From: Paenibacillus pasadenensis DSM 19293
Lineage (GTDB): Bacteria; Bacillota; Bacilli; Paenibacillales; Paenibacillaceae
Reading direction: 5' to 3'
Assembly (NCBI RefSeq): GCF_000422485.1
Contig: NZ_AULW01000015.1
Location: 124,001 to 188,000, forward strand
DNA: 64,000 nt
In this document: positions 26,529 through 34,691 of the stretch, piece by piece
Position numbering within the stretch: the first letter of the stretch is position 1
Layout: every line of letters begins with the position of its first letter
Program-made: the position numbers and the translations under genes
The notes under the pieces: generated by a model
Database searches by the model: none
The model's input: only the letters and a program-made list of their open reading frames with translations
What the model was told of the DNA's origin: nothing

Positions 26529-26911
26529 TGCTCCGATTCCCCTTCCAGCTTCTCCCTGATTTTAGCTCCATACTCCGCATGCGCGGCCAAGTGGTCCCAG
26601 CCGCGGGAGCCGGACAGCGCCTGCAGCCGCATCCGCTTGAGCGACAGCTGCTGGCCGAGGCTGCGGCGCTCCTCCTCGTCGCGGCATAGCGCCAGCAAGC
26701 CGTTCAGGCTGGCGATGTCGCGCGAGAGCTGCACCTCCTCGGGCACCATGCCCGCATTTTTGAGCATGCGGTAGCCGGCTCGCAGCTCCTCCGGCACATG
26801 CGCCAGATCGTCGAGCTCGAGCGGCCTGCCTTTGCCTGCCAGCCCTTCGAATTCCCCTCTCTCCATCGCCTCGCGAATCTTCTCTTCGGCGATCCGGTAG
26901 AGGAAGTCCAT
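26525..26911 (-). CDS. DUF1992 (DnaJ-homologue-type) domain protein
   Basis: 128 residues. The family core is [20 protein letters not shown] followed by GLAGKGRPLELDDLAHVPEE, with PEELRAGYRMLKNAGMVPEE after it. Function is not established; the family is annotated as DnaJ-related but this protein has no J domain. The ATG shares one base with the stop of the YbjQ gene (TGATG), and the stop overlaps the rhodanese start. Confidence 0.88.
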   Translation of the reverse strand: MDFLYRIAEEKIREAMERGEFEGLAGKGRPLELDDLAHVPEELRAGYRMLKNAGMVPEEVQLSRDIASLNGLLALCRDEEERRSLGQQLSLKRMRLQALSGSRGWDHLAAHAEYGAKIREKLEGESEQ

Positions 26912-27222
26912 CAGAGGCGGACCGCCGTGCCGCTGCAGGTGACCATCAGCATGCCGTCGCGCACGACCTCGTAGTCGAGATCGACGCCGACGATCGCGTT
27001 GGCGCCGAGGCTCGACGCCTGCTGGCGCATCTCCTCGATGGCGATGTCGCGCGCCTGCTTCAGCTTGCCCTCGTAAGCGCCGGAGCGGCCGCCTACCACA
27101 TCCGTGATCGAAGCGAGGAAGTCCCTCACCACGTTCGCTCCCATGATCGCCTCTCCGTTCACGATGCCCACATACTCGCGGATCGGCCGGCCCTCTACGG
27201 ACGGCGTCGTCGTAATCAGCAT
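26911..27222 (-). CDS. YbjQ/UPF0145 family protein
   Basis: 103 residues, full length for the family. It begins [19 protein letters not shown] and contains [17 protein letters not shown], typical of this pentameric fold of unknown function, sometimes labelled heavy-metal-binding. The ATG has a strong GAGGAGGAAGCGAT leader. It is the first gene of the overlapping unit with DUF1992 and rhodanese. Confidence 0.9.
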   Translation of the reverse strand: MLITTTPSVEGRPIREYVGIVNGEAIMGANVVRDFLASITDVVGGRSGAYEGKLKQARDIAIEEMRQQASSLGANAIVGVDLDYEVVRDGMLMVTCSGTAVRL

Positions 27223-27262
27223 ATCGCTTCCTCCTCATTGGATATCGGCTGCCCGGCGCTCC

Positions 27263-27643
27263 TCACGGAGCGCTCTCCGTCCATTCTACCTCCAGCAGCC
27301 GGCCCTCTTCAACCCGCACGCGGCAGACGACCGCCGCCGGCACGCCGGACTTCGGCTCGAGCACGAGCTTGAAGCGATGCTCCACCGAGCCGCTTTGGCC
27401 TGGAAAGGCTCCTTCGTAGCGGTAGTCCCGGATGCCGGCTCCATACTTCTTCATCGTCTGCTCGACCGCGAGCCTGCCCCATCTCGCGTAGGCAGGAGCC
27501 GCATGCGAAGGCGCCGCTGCGACAAGCGCCGGGACCGCTCCCCCTGCCGGCCCCTCCGCTGACGCCCCCGCCGCGCAGGCGCTGCCCGCAACGGCGGCCA
27601 GCAGCCCCGTTCCGACCGCCAGTCCTGTCAGGATCGCTTTCAT
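27263..27643 (-). CDS. Secreted DUF3889-like protein
   Basis: 126 residues. Residues 1-25 are a signal peptide (KAILTGLAVGTGLLAAVAGS) ending in an Ala-rich stretch. The mature part holds YARWGRLAVEQTMKKYGAGI and FKLVLEPKSGVPAAVVCRV, the pattern of DUF3889 (Bacillus YqzG-like) proteins of unknown role. The ATG follows AAAGGAGG. It probably belongs to its own transcript just upstream of the YbjQ unit. Confidence 0.78.
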   Translation of the reverse strand: MKAILTGLAVGTGLLAAVAGSACAAGASAEGPAGGAVPALVAAAPSHAAPAYARWGRLAVEQTMKKYGAGIRDYRYEGAFPGQSGSVEHRFKLVLEPKSGVPAAVVCRVRVEEGRLLEVEWTESAP

Positions 27644-27682
27644 GCGCCCGCCTCCTTTCGTTTTCCCTAGCTTTTCCCGTGA

Positions 27683-27717
27683 AAAGAAAAAGCATCCTGC
27701 CCGATGAGGGCAGGATG
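27683..27717 (-). terminator. Intrinsic terminator after the RND exporter gene
   Basis: On the minus strand GCATCCTGCCC pairs with GGGCAGGATGC around a five-base loop and is followed by TTTTTCTTTT. It lies about 60 bases after the exporter stop and just upstream of the DUF3889 gene. Confidence 0.9.
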
Positions 27718-27736
27718 CTCGCTGTCGCGGCGGATC

Positions 27737-27764
27737 CGCGCATCCTGCCCAAGAGGGCGGGATG
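27737..27764 (-). repeat. Second, near-identical hairpin without a T run
   Basis: GCATCCTGCCC, a short loop and GGGCGGGATGC repeat almost exactly the stem of the terminator 45 bases away, but no T tract follows. It looks like a duplicated terminator stem that has lost, or never had, its tail. Confidence 0.65.
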
Positions 27765-27773
27765 CGGGAGCCG

Positions 27774-30700
27774 TCATTCCGCAGCCGGAGAGGCGGCGAC
27801 GCCATCGCGCTGCCGCTTGGCGCGGCGGCGGTTCAGGAACTCGTACACGACCGGCACGATGATGAGCGTCAGCAGCGTCGAGCTGATGAGGCCGCCGATG
27901 ACGGTCACGCCGAGTCCTTTGGAGATGAGCGCTCCCGACTCGAAGCCGAACGCCAGCGGCAGCAGCGCGCCGACCGTGGCGAGCGCGGTCATCAGGATCG
28001 GACGCAGGCGCGTGCCTGCCGCCTCGAGCAGCGCCTCGCGCACGCTCAGCCCGTCACGCTCCATGTGGATGACGCGGTCGATGAGCACGATCGCGTTCGT
28101 GACGACGATCCCGATCAGCATGAGCATGCCGATGAGCGCGGTGACGCTGACCGTCTCGCCGGCGATCAGCAGGCCGACCAGCGCGCCGATGACGGTGAAC
28201 GGCAGCGAGAACAGGATCGTGAGCGGCGTCAGCGCGCCGCCGAACGTGATGACGAGCACGAGGTAGACGACCGCGACCGCGACGAGGATCGCCAGGCCGA
28301 GCTGGCGGAACGATTCGTTGATGTCCTCGGTCACGCCGCCCATCTCGACGTCGACGCTCGCCGGCAGCTGCAGGCCGTCGATGACCGCCTGCACGTCGCG
28401 CGACGCCTTGCTGATGTCGCTCGACGTCACGTCGGCCGTCACGTCGGCGTAGACGCGGTCGCCTTTGCGGGTGATCGTGTTCGGCGACGTGCCTTCCTCG
28501 ATCGTCGCGACGTCGGACAGCTTGACCGTCGTGCCGAGCGGCGTGACGATCGGCGTGTTCTCCAGCGCGGCCTTGTCCGCGTACGTCCGCTCCTCGGTCT
28601 TGAGGTAGACGTTCAGATTGCTGCCGTCTTTCTCGATCGTCGTCACGAGCGGACGCTCGCGGACCGGGCTGAGCGCCATCGCCAGCTGGCCGGCGCTGAG
28701 CGCGTTCTCGCTGAGCTTTTTCTTATCGGCGACGATGCGGTACTGCTCATATGTCTCCGACAGGCTCGTATCGAGGTTGGTCAGATGCTCGATGCCGTCC
28801 AGCTTTTGCTTGAGGTCGGATACGACCGGCTCCAGCGCCGCCATGTCCGGCCCGAAGGCGGTGACGGTCAGGCTGCTGCCGCCGAGGCCGCCGCCGGTGA
28901 AGTCCTGCTGCTTCCATTCGCCCTTGCTGCCGCTTTCCTGCAGCAGCTCGACGACGCGCTCCTTCTCGGCGTCGAACTCCTTGTAGTCGGAGCTGTACCG
29001 GAGGTTGAACAGCGCCTGCTTGGAAGCGCCCGGATTCAGCGGGTTGCCGCCGCCGATGGAGTATTGCACGATCTCCACGCCTTCGCGCTCCAGCAGCTTT
29101 TTCTCCGCGTCCAGCGCGTATTTCTCCACGTCCTCCAGCTTCTCGCCCGGCGCCGGGTTGTACGTGACGATCATGGAGTTGTCGCCCGTATTCGGGATGA
29201 AGCTGACGCCGATGAGCGGGAACAGGAACAGGCTGCCGACGAGCAGCAGCGTCGCCGCTCCGAAGCTGATGCCCTTGTGGTCGAGCGTCCAGTTCAGCAG
29301 ACGCTTGTAGCTGTTCGCCAAGCGGCTCGGCTTGTCCTCATGCTTCGTGCCCTTGAGTCCCTTGCGGAACATCATGTGGGCGAGCATCGGCACGATCGTG
29401 ATCGCGACGAGCAGCGAGGCGAGCAGCGCGAAGACGATCGTCAGCGCGAACGGCAGGAAGATCTCGCCGATCGGGCCCGTGACGAGGCCGAGCGGCAGGA
29501 ACACCGCGATCGTCACGACGGTCGAGGCGAGGATCGGCACGAACATCTCGCGCGTCGACTCGAGGATGAGCGATTTGCCCGTCAGCTTCTCGCCGGACAT
29601 CGCCATGCGCCGGTAGATGTTCTCGATGACGACGATCGAGTCGTCGACGACCCGCCCGATCGCGACGGTCATCGCGCCGAGCGTCATGATGTTGAGCGTG
29701 ATGTCCATCTCCTGCAGGACGAGCACCGCGATCAGCAGCGACAGCGGGATCGAGACGACCGCGATGATCGTCGAGCGCAGGTCGCGCAGGAAGATGAGGA
29801 TGATGAGCACCGCGAACGCCGCGCCGAGCACCGCCTTGGACAGCATCGTCTCGACGGACTCCTTGATCGGCTTGCCCTGGTCGAGCGTCACCGTGGAGCT
29901 GAGCCCCTCATGGCTGCCGGCCAGCTCGGCCATGCGCTCCGATACGGCGTCGGAGACGTCGACCGTGTTGGCGTCGGCCGCCTTGACGATCGAGACGCCG
30001 ATCGCGTCCTTGCCGTTCGTGCGGGAAATGGATTCCGCCTTGTCGAGCACGGTCACGTCGGCGACCTGGCTCAGCTTGACGGTCGGCAGCTTGACGCCGC
30101 CTGCCGCCGCTCCGCCAGCGGCTCCGGCTGCGCCGCCTTGGCCTGCGCCAGCCTCTGCGCCGGCACCGCCTGGCGCTGCGCCGCCTTGGCCCGCGCCGGC
30201 ACCCGCGCCGGCAGCTCCGGCTCCGCCTGCGGCGGACGGCATCAGCGGGATCTCGACGTTCAGCAGATCCTGCTCGGTCAGCACGCGGCCGTCGACGACG
30301 ACCGATTTCTCGGCGTCGCCGAACGGGAAGATGCCGAGCGGCACGCTGACGGCGGCCGCCTTGATCGCATTTTGCACCGATTCCGGGGTCAGGCCGTACT
30401 TGGCCAGCTCCTCGGCCTTATAGCTGAGCTCCGCCTCGGTCACGTTCTGGCCGGAAATCTGCACGGACGCGACGCCCTCCACGGACTTCAGCTCCGGCAG
30501 GATCTCGTCCTCGACCGTCTTGGTCAGCGCGACCAGATCCTGCGAGTCGCTGGAGATGCTGAGCGACAGCACCGGGAAGGCGTTCAGGCTGATCCGCGAC
30601 ACGCCCGGATCCTGGATGCCCTCCTTGAAGTCGAGCCCGTCCAGCGCCTTGCGCACCTCGTCCTGGGCTTTGTCCATATCCTTGCTGTAGTCGTACTCGA

Positions 30701-30980
30701 TGATGATCGACGAGGCGTTTTCCATCGAGGTGGACATGACGTCCTTGACGCCGTCCAGATTGCGGGTCGCCTGCTCGATCGGCAAGGTGACCTCGTTCAT
30801 GATCTCCTCGGGCGAAGCCCCCGGATAGACGGTCGTCACGCTGACGATCGGCACCGTAATGTCCGGCAGCGTCTCCATCTTCATGTTCGTGCCGGCGTAG
30901 ACGCCTCCGAACAGGACGATGATCGTCATGATCCATAGCGCGAACTTGTTGTTCAAGGAAAAATTGATGATGCTCTTCAA
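27774..30980 (-). CDS. RND-family efflux permease (SwrC/AcrB type)
   Basis: 1068 residues with two repeated halves, each a membrane block plus large extracytoplasmic loops. The N-terminus (FSLNNKFALWIMTIIVLFGG) and FLRDLRSTIIAVVSIPLSLL match the SwrC/YerP-like exporters of Gram-positives, which export surfactin-like or other amphiphilic compounds. VAIGRVVDDSIVVIENIYRR is the conserved fourth-helix proton-relay segment. I prefer the TTG at 30980 with AGGAG 11 bases upstream; the upstream GTG at 30992 overlaps that site. A 47-residue Gly/Ala-rich insertion lies at about 249-295. Immediately upstream are an OmpR regulator and kinase on the same strand, which may control it. Confidence 0.9.
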   Translation of the reverse strand: MKSIINFSLNNKFALWIMTIIVLFGGVYAGTNMKMETLPDITVPIVSVTTVYPGASPEEIMNEVTLPIEQATRNLDGVKDVMSTSMENASSIIIEYDYSKDMDKAQDEVRKALDGLDFKEGIQDPGVSRISLNAFPVLSLSISSDSQDLVALTKTVEDEILPELKSVEGVASVQISGQNVTEAELSYKAEELAKYGLTPESVQNAIKAAAVSVPLGIFPFGDAEKSVVVDGRVLTEQDLLNVEIPLMPSAAGGAGAAGAGAGAGQGGAAPGGAGAEAGAGQGGAAGAAGGAAAGGVKLPTVKLSQVADVTVLDKAESISRTNGKDAIGVSIVKAADANTVDVSDAVSERMAELAGSHEGLSSTVTLDQGKPIKESVETMLSKAVLGAAFAVLIILIFLRDLRSTIIAVVSIPLSLLIAVLVLQEMDITLNIMTLGAMTVAIGRVVDDSIVVIENIYRRMAMSGEKLTGKSLILESTREMFVPILASTVVTIAVFLPLGLVTGPIGEIFLPFALTIVFALLASLLVAITIVPMLAHMMFRKGLKGTKHEDKPSRLANSYKRLLNWTLDHKGISFGAATLLLVGSLFLFPLIGVSFIPNTGDNSMIVTYNPAPGEKLEDVEKYALDAEKKLLEREGVEIVQYSIGGGNPLNPGASKQALFNLRYSSDYKEFDAEKERVVELLQESGSKGEWKQQDFTGGGLGGSSLTVTAFGPDMAALEPVVSDLKQKLDGIEHLTNLDTSLSETYEQYRIVADKKKLSENALSAGQLAMALSPVRERPLVTTIEKDGSNLNVYLKTEERTYADKAALENTPIVTPLGTTVKLSDVATIEEGTSPNTITRKGDRVYADVTADVTSSDISKASRDVQAVIDGLQLPASVDVEMGGVTEDINESFRQLGLAILVAVAVVYLVLVITFGGALTPLTILFSLPFTVIGALVGLLIAGETVSVTALIGMLMLIGIVVTNAIVLIDRVIHMERDGLSVREALLEAAGTRLRPILMTALATVGALLPLAFGFESGALISKGLGVTVIGGLISSTLLTLIIVPVVYEFLNRRRAKRQRDGVAASPAAE

Positions 30981-31061
30981 GCCGACATCCACTCCTTTTC
31001 TCTATCAAGCGAAAAATATCGTTGCTCTATGGTCAACGCGGCCGCAGCCGCGATGCTCCCC

Positions 31062-31751
31062 CTACCCGCGCAGCCGATAGCCGACTCCCCAGACGGTCTC
31101 GACATACTTCGGCTCGGACGGCGACTCCTCCAGCTTCTCGCGCAGGCGGCGGATGTGCACCGTCACCGTCGCGATGTCGCCGAGCGAGTCGTAGCCCCAG
31201 ATGCGCTCGAACAGCTCCTCTTTGCTGTATACCTTGCCCGGATGGGAGGCGAGCAGCTGAATCAGCTCGAACTCCTTGTTCGTGAGGCCCTTCTCCTCGC
31301 CGTTGACGAATACGCGATGCGACGCCTTGTCGATGAGCAGCCCGCGCACGCGGATCTGCTCCTGGACGGTGCCGGACTGTCCGGTCAGACGGTCGTAGCG
31401 GCTCAAGTGCGCCTTCACGCGCGCGACCATCTCCCCCGGACTGAACGGCTTGGTCATGTAGTCGTCCGCGCCGAGCCCGAGGCCCCGGATCTTGTCGATA
31501 TCCTCCTTGCGGGCGGTGATCATCAGGATCGGGACCTCCTTGTCCTGACGGATCCGCCGGCAGATCTCGAAGCCGTCGAGCATCGGCAGCATGACATCCA
31601 GCACGATGAGGTCGAACCGCTCGTTGAGCGCCCGCTCCAGCCCGCTGTCGCCCCGATGCTCGATGCTGACGGCGAACCCGTAGCTTTCGAGATAATCGCG
31701 CTGAAGCTCCGCGATGGAGCTCTCGTCTTCGATGATGAGGATCTTCTTCAC
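31062..31751 (-). CDS. OmpR/PhoB-family response regulator
   Basis: 229 residues. The receiver domain (1-120) has the phosphoacceptor Asp52 in LIVLDVMLPMLDG and Lys in MTKPFSPGEM. The winged-helix DNA-binding domain (about 130-227) contains LTNKEFELIQLLASHPGKVY and VTVHIRRLREKLE. The start overlaps nothing upstream, but its kinase begins within its last codons (ATGA overlap at 31748-31751, kinase read first on this strand). The RND exporter follows 80 bases downstream, a frequent target arrangement. Confidence 0.93.
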   Translation of the reverse strand: MKKILIIEDESSIAELQRDYLESYGFAVSIEHRGDSGLERALNERFDLIVLDVMLPMLDGFEICRRIRQDKEVPILMITARKEDIDKIRGLGLGADDYMTKPFSPGEMVARVKAHLSRYDRLTGQSGTVQEQIRVRGLLIDKASHRVFVNGEEKGLTNKEFELIQLLASHPGKVYSKEELFERIWGYDSLGDIATVTVHIRRLREKLEESPSEPKYVETVWGVGYRLRG

Positions 31752-33211
31752 GGCTGAGCCTCCTTTTCCCGGTCCGCGGCGAGCGGCAGCTCGATGACGA
31801 ACGCCGCTCCGCCATGCGGACGATTGGCCGCCTCGATCTTGCCGCCGTGCTCCTCCACAATCTGGCGGACGATCGCGAGGCCGAGGCCGCTGCCGCCGGT
31901 TTCCGAGCTGCGGGACAGCTCGGCCCGATAGAAGCGGTCGAACAGATGCGGCAGCGCGGCAGCCTCGATGCCCGGCCCGTTGTCCTCGACCGTCAGGCGG
32001 GCGAAGCTGCCGCGCGCCTCCAGCGTCGCCGATACGGCAGGCGGATCGCTCCGATCCGGCCCTCGCATCGACATGTACTTCGCGCTGTTGTCGAGCATGT
32101 TGCCGAGCGCTCGGCTGAGCTTTTCCGCATCCGCCCGCACAGGCAGCGGCGACTCGCCGGCCTTCACGGCCAGCGCGATGCCCCGCTTCTCCATCTCGAA
32201 GTGCTGGTCCTCCATATAGTGGACTACGAATGCCCGCAGGTCCATCCGCGCGAAGTGGAACTCTTCCTTGTGCAGGTCGAGCTTGGAATAGAGGAACAGC
32301 TCGTCGATCAGCCGGTCCATCCCGTCCGCCTTGGCGTAGACGGTGCGGATGTACTTCTCCTGCTTCTCCGGGGTGTTGGCGACGCCGTCCATGATGCCCT
32401 CGATGTAGCCTTTGATCGCGGTGATCGGCGTCTTGAGGTCATGCGAGATGTGCGACAGCAGCATCTTGCGGTTCTCCTCGTACTGCTGCATCTGCTGGAT
32501 CGTATCCTTGAGGCGCTGCCGCATCTCCTCGAACGCCGTCCCGACCTCGCCGAGCTCGTTGCGCGAGCGGGGCAGCGGCACCGGCTCGAGGTTGCCCTCC
32601 TTGAGCGACAGCGCGGCGTCCCGCAGCGTCGACAGCGGCCGCACGATGCTGCGAGAGACGACGACCGTCATGAACACGCTGACGAGCCCGACGAGCAGCA
32701 GCAGGCCGAGGCCGCTCACCGGCCGCCAGATGACCGGGATGTCGTCCTTGCGGAAAATGAGCGCCGCCTCGGAGGCGGTTCCGTCGCCGAAGCGGAAATC
32801 GGTTGTGAACACGCTGAACGAGAAGCCGCCGACCGTCATGTCGACGGAATGGCCCTTGCGGTCCGAAAACCAGGCTTGCGGATCCTTGCTCGCCTCCGCC
32901 AGTCCCGAGACGTACAGTCCGCGGCCCGGAATCGTCAGCACGAAGCCGCTGCCGACCGTCTCGAGCCGCTCGTCGATGTCGGCGACGTAGGACGCGTCGA
33001 GCAGCTTGTCCGCATCGTGGTTCAGCACGTACCACATCTCGCCGAGCTGCACCGACTGGCGGTACGTCTTGTCGCGGTTCTTCTCGAAGAAGTCGCGCAT
33101 GTCCTCGTAGCCGAGCAGATAGATGACGAACATCATCAAAATGCCGAGCAGCACGACCGGAATGGCCGCCATCGCGATGTAGGACAGCAGCAGCCTGATG
33201 CGGATCGACAA
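31748..33211 (-). CDS. Sensor histidine kinase (HAMP, HisKA)
   Basis: 487 residues. A first membrane helix (about 5-30) and a second near 145-170 bracket an extracytoplasmic sensor domain. HAMP follows, then HisKA with the phosphoacceptor His257 in LLSHISHDLKTPITAIKG, then the ATPase domain with VEDNGPGI and GGSGLGLAIVRQIVEEHGG. I chose the TTG at 33211 with an AGGGGGTG site; upstream frame residues are not sensor-like. The gene lies upstream of its regulator with a 4-base overlap. The signal is unknown; envelope stress or a drug is plausible because an RND exporter follows. Confidence 0.9.
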   Translation of the reverse strand: MSIRIRLLLSYIAMAAIPVVLLGILMMFVIYLLGYEDMRDFFEKNRDKTYRQSVQLGEMWYVLNHDADKLLDASYVADIDERLETVGSGFVLTIPGRGLYVSGLAEASKDPQAWFSDRKGHSVDMTVGGFSFSVFTTDFRFGDGTASEAALIFRKDDIPVIWRPVSGLGLLLLVGLVSVFMTVVVSRSIVRPLSTLRDAALSLKEGNLEPVPLPRSRNELGEVGTAFEEMRQRLKDTIQQMQQYEENRKMLLSHISHDLKTPITAIKGYIEGIMDGVANTPEKQEKYIRTVYAKADGMDRLIDELFLYSKLDLHKEEFHFARMDLRAFVVHYMEDQHFEMEKRGIALAVKAGESPLPVRADAEKLSRALGNMLDNSAKYMSMRGPDRSDPPAVSATLEARGSFARLTVEDNGPGIEAAALPHLFDRFYRAELSRSSETGGSGLGLAIVRQIVEEHGGKIEAANRPHGGAAFVIELPLAADREKEAQP

Positions 33212-33529
33212 CGGATCACCCCCTGAAGCTTTCGGTCCTGCTGCGCCATATCCAGTGTAACCGACAGATCTAAACGATTGCGGACGCAATTCTTACAAAA
33301 GTATAAACCATTTCCATCCGTTTCATCATGGATGCCGGAGGAACAGGCTTGGACGGCTGCGGAGCCAAAAACATCCCTGACCTGACCGCGCGGTCCCGAT
33401 CCAACTGCCGATAACGATTGGCGCTAGGGAGCCCCTCAGACGCGAAAAGGCTCCCTCACGGGTGAATTTGGCGCTAGGGAGCCCCGCGCCCGGCCGCCGA
33501 GGGACGCCCCGAAGAAGTCCCTTTTCGCT
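33212..33529. other. Intergenic stretch with dispersed repeat words
   Basis: About 320 bases without a gene. The part next to the kinase is AT-richer and should contain its promoter, but no convincing pair of boxes was assigned. The part at 33410-33529 holds two copies of a repeat and several short inverted pieces (GGGAGCC/GGCTCCC, AAGTCCC/GGGACG). Confidence 0.5.
33417..33486. repeat. Direct repeat TTGGCGCTAGGGAGCCCC, two copies about 50 bp apart
   Basis: Copies lie at about 33418-33435 and 33468-33485. The shorter word GGCGCTAGGGA also occurs near 16109, beside the 77-bp array, which suggests a family dispersed in intergenic regions. Between the copies GGCTCCCTC could pair with GAGGGAGCC-like sequence to form hairpins. 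Confidence 0.65.
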
Positions 33530-33553
33530 AAAAAAGGACCCTCGGAGGGTCCT
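33530..33553 (-). terminator. Intrinsic terminator of the DUF4184 gene
   Basis: AAGGACCCTCCGAGGGTCCTT reads as a perfect short hairpin on the minus strand followed by TTTT, starting at the base after the stop codon region of the DUF4184 gene. Confidence 0.85.
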
Positions 33554-34555
33554 TCAAACGGCGGGGCCGGACCGGCTCTCCGAGCGTCTACGGGCACCGC
33601 CCGCGCCGGCGGCGGCAGCGCGCCCGGACGGCACCGCGGAAAGCGCGACGAAGGCGATCGAGAGCAGCCACACGTAGCCGATCCAGAGCGGCAGGTCGGA
33701 TGCGGCCATCGGCCCGCCGATGTCCCGCGCCATCGCCGCCGCCTTGTAGCCCGCCGCGAGCAGCGGCACGAGCGCGGCACCGGCCAGCTTGCGCAGGATG
33801 CGGCCCGGACGGAGCAGCAGCCCGGCGGCGAACAGTCCGAACAGCAGCGAGCTGCAGGCGGCGACCAGCCAGAGCACGGGATTGTCCGGCGACGGGGCGA
33901 GCAGCAGCTTGGGCGCGAACAGCAGCAAGCCGCACGTTCCGGCGAGCGTCCAGCCGCCGAGCTTGGCGAGCGGCCGGACAGCCGGACGTCCCGGGCGCGC
34001 CGAGCGGGAGGCGCGTCGCCAGCGCGCGTAGTCCGCCGCGAGCCAGCACGCTCCGGCGAGCAGGCCGAGCAGCGAGAACAGGTACTGGAGCCAGCGATAC
34101 AGCGGCAGCCCGGCATGACGCGCGTGCATCAGGTCGGACTGCCACAGCACGAACCAGCCATGCGTATGCGTCATCCCGTCGACGAGCAGATGGCTGAGGA
34201 AGCCGATATAAAGCGACAGCAGGAACCAGCCGGCCGCGCGCGGCGTCAGCAGCGGCTCGCGCCGTTCGGCGAGCCGGTCGGCCGCGTAGCGGTCGAGCCG
34301 CAGCGCGGCCGGCAGCAGCCTCGGCAGCAGCGGCGCGAGCACGAAGCGCCAGGCGGCAGCGGCGGCGATGCTGAGCGGCACGCCGAGCAGCAGGAAGCCT
34401 TGCCACGAGTGGCCGATCGAGCGGAACGGCTCCATGGCGACGAAATATTCCATGTCCGGCGTCATGCTGCCGAGCAGCAGGCCGGAGAGGCTGAGGCTCG
34501 GCGCGAGCCGGCGCAGCGGCACGGCGAACAGCGGATGCGAGAATGTGAACGGCAT
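33554..34555 (-). CDS. DUF4184 family membrane protein
   Basis: 333 residues. The N-terminus MPFTFSHPLFAVPLRRLAP and GSMTPDMEYFVAMEPFRSIG are diagnostic for DUF4184; these look like the LexA-binding/hydrolase-like integral membrane family with conserved His and Asp residues (also in SHLLVDGMTHTHGW), which could bind a metal. About seven membrane helices are predicted. Function is unknown. The ATG has GAAAGGAGG. The last 25 residues are Ala/Gly/Arg/Ser-rich and run into the terminator. Confidence 0.85.
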   Translation of the reverse strand: MPFTFSHPLFAVPLRRLAPSLSLSGLLLGSMTPDMEYFVAMEPFRSIGHSWQGFLLLGVPLSIAAAAAWRFVLAPLLPRLLPAALRLDRYAADRLAERREPLLTPRAAGWFLLSLYIGFLSHLLVDGMTHTHGWFVLWQSDLMHARHAGLPLYRWLQYLFSLLGLLAGACWLAADYARWRRASRSARPGRPAVRPLAKLGGWTLAGTCGLLLFAPKLLLAPSPDNPVLWLVAACSSLLFGLFAAGLLLRPGRILRKLAGAALVPLLAAGYKAAAMARDIGGPMAASDLPLWIGYVWLLSIAFVALSAVPSGRAAAAGAGGARRRSESRSGPAV

Positions 34556-34691
34556 GGCGGCCTCCTTTCCCTCTGGAACGAGCGCCGCCTCCTCGCTTTC
34601 TCGGGATGCCGGCGGCCTCTTTTCCGCTACGACGAGCGGGGGCTGGAAAAAGCTTCTTCCGAACAGAGGCCGGCCGCTCTAATCATCGGAT

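Noticed and set aside
27762-30938. Plus-strand 1058-codon open frame opposite the RND gene
   Set aside because: Its composition (Arg/Asp/Glu/His) is typical of an antisense shadow, and it has no ribosome site or domain. The minus frame is a complete RND protein.
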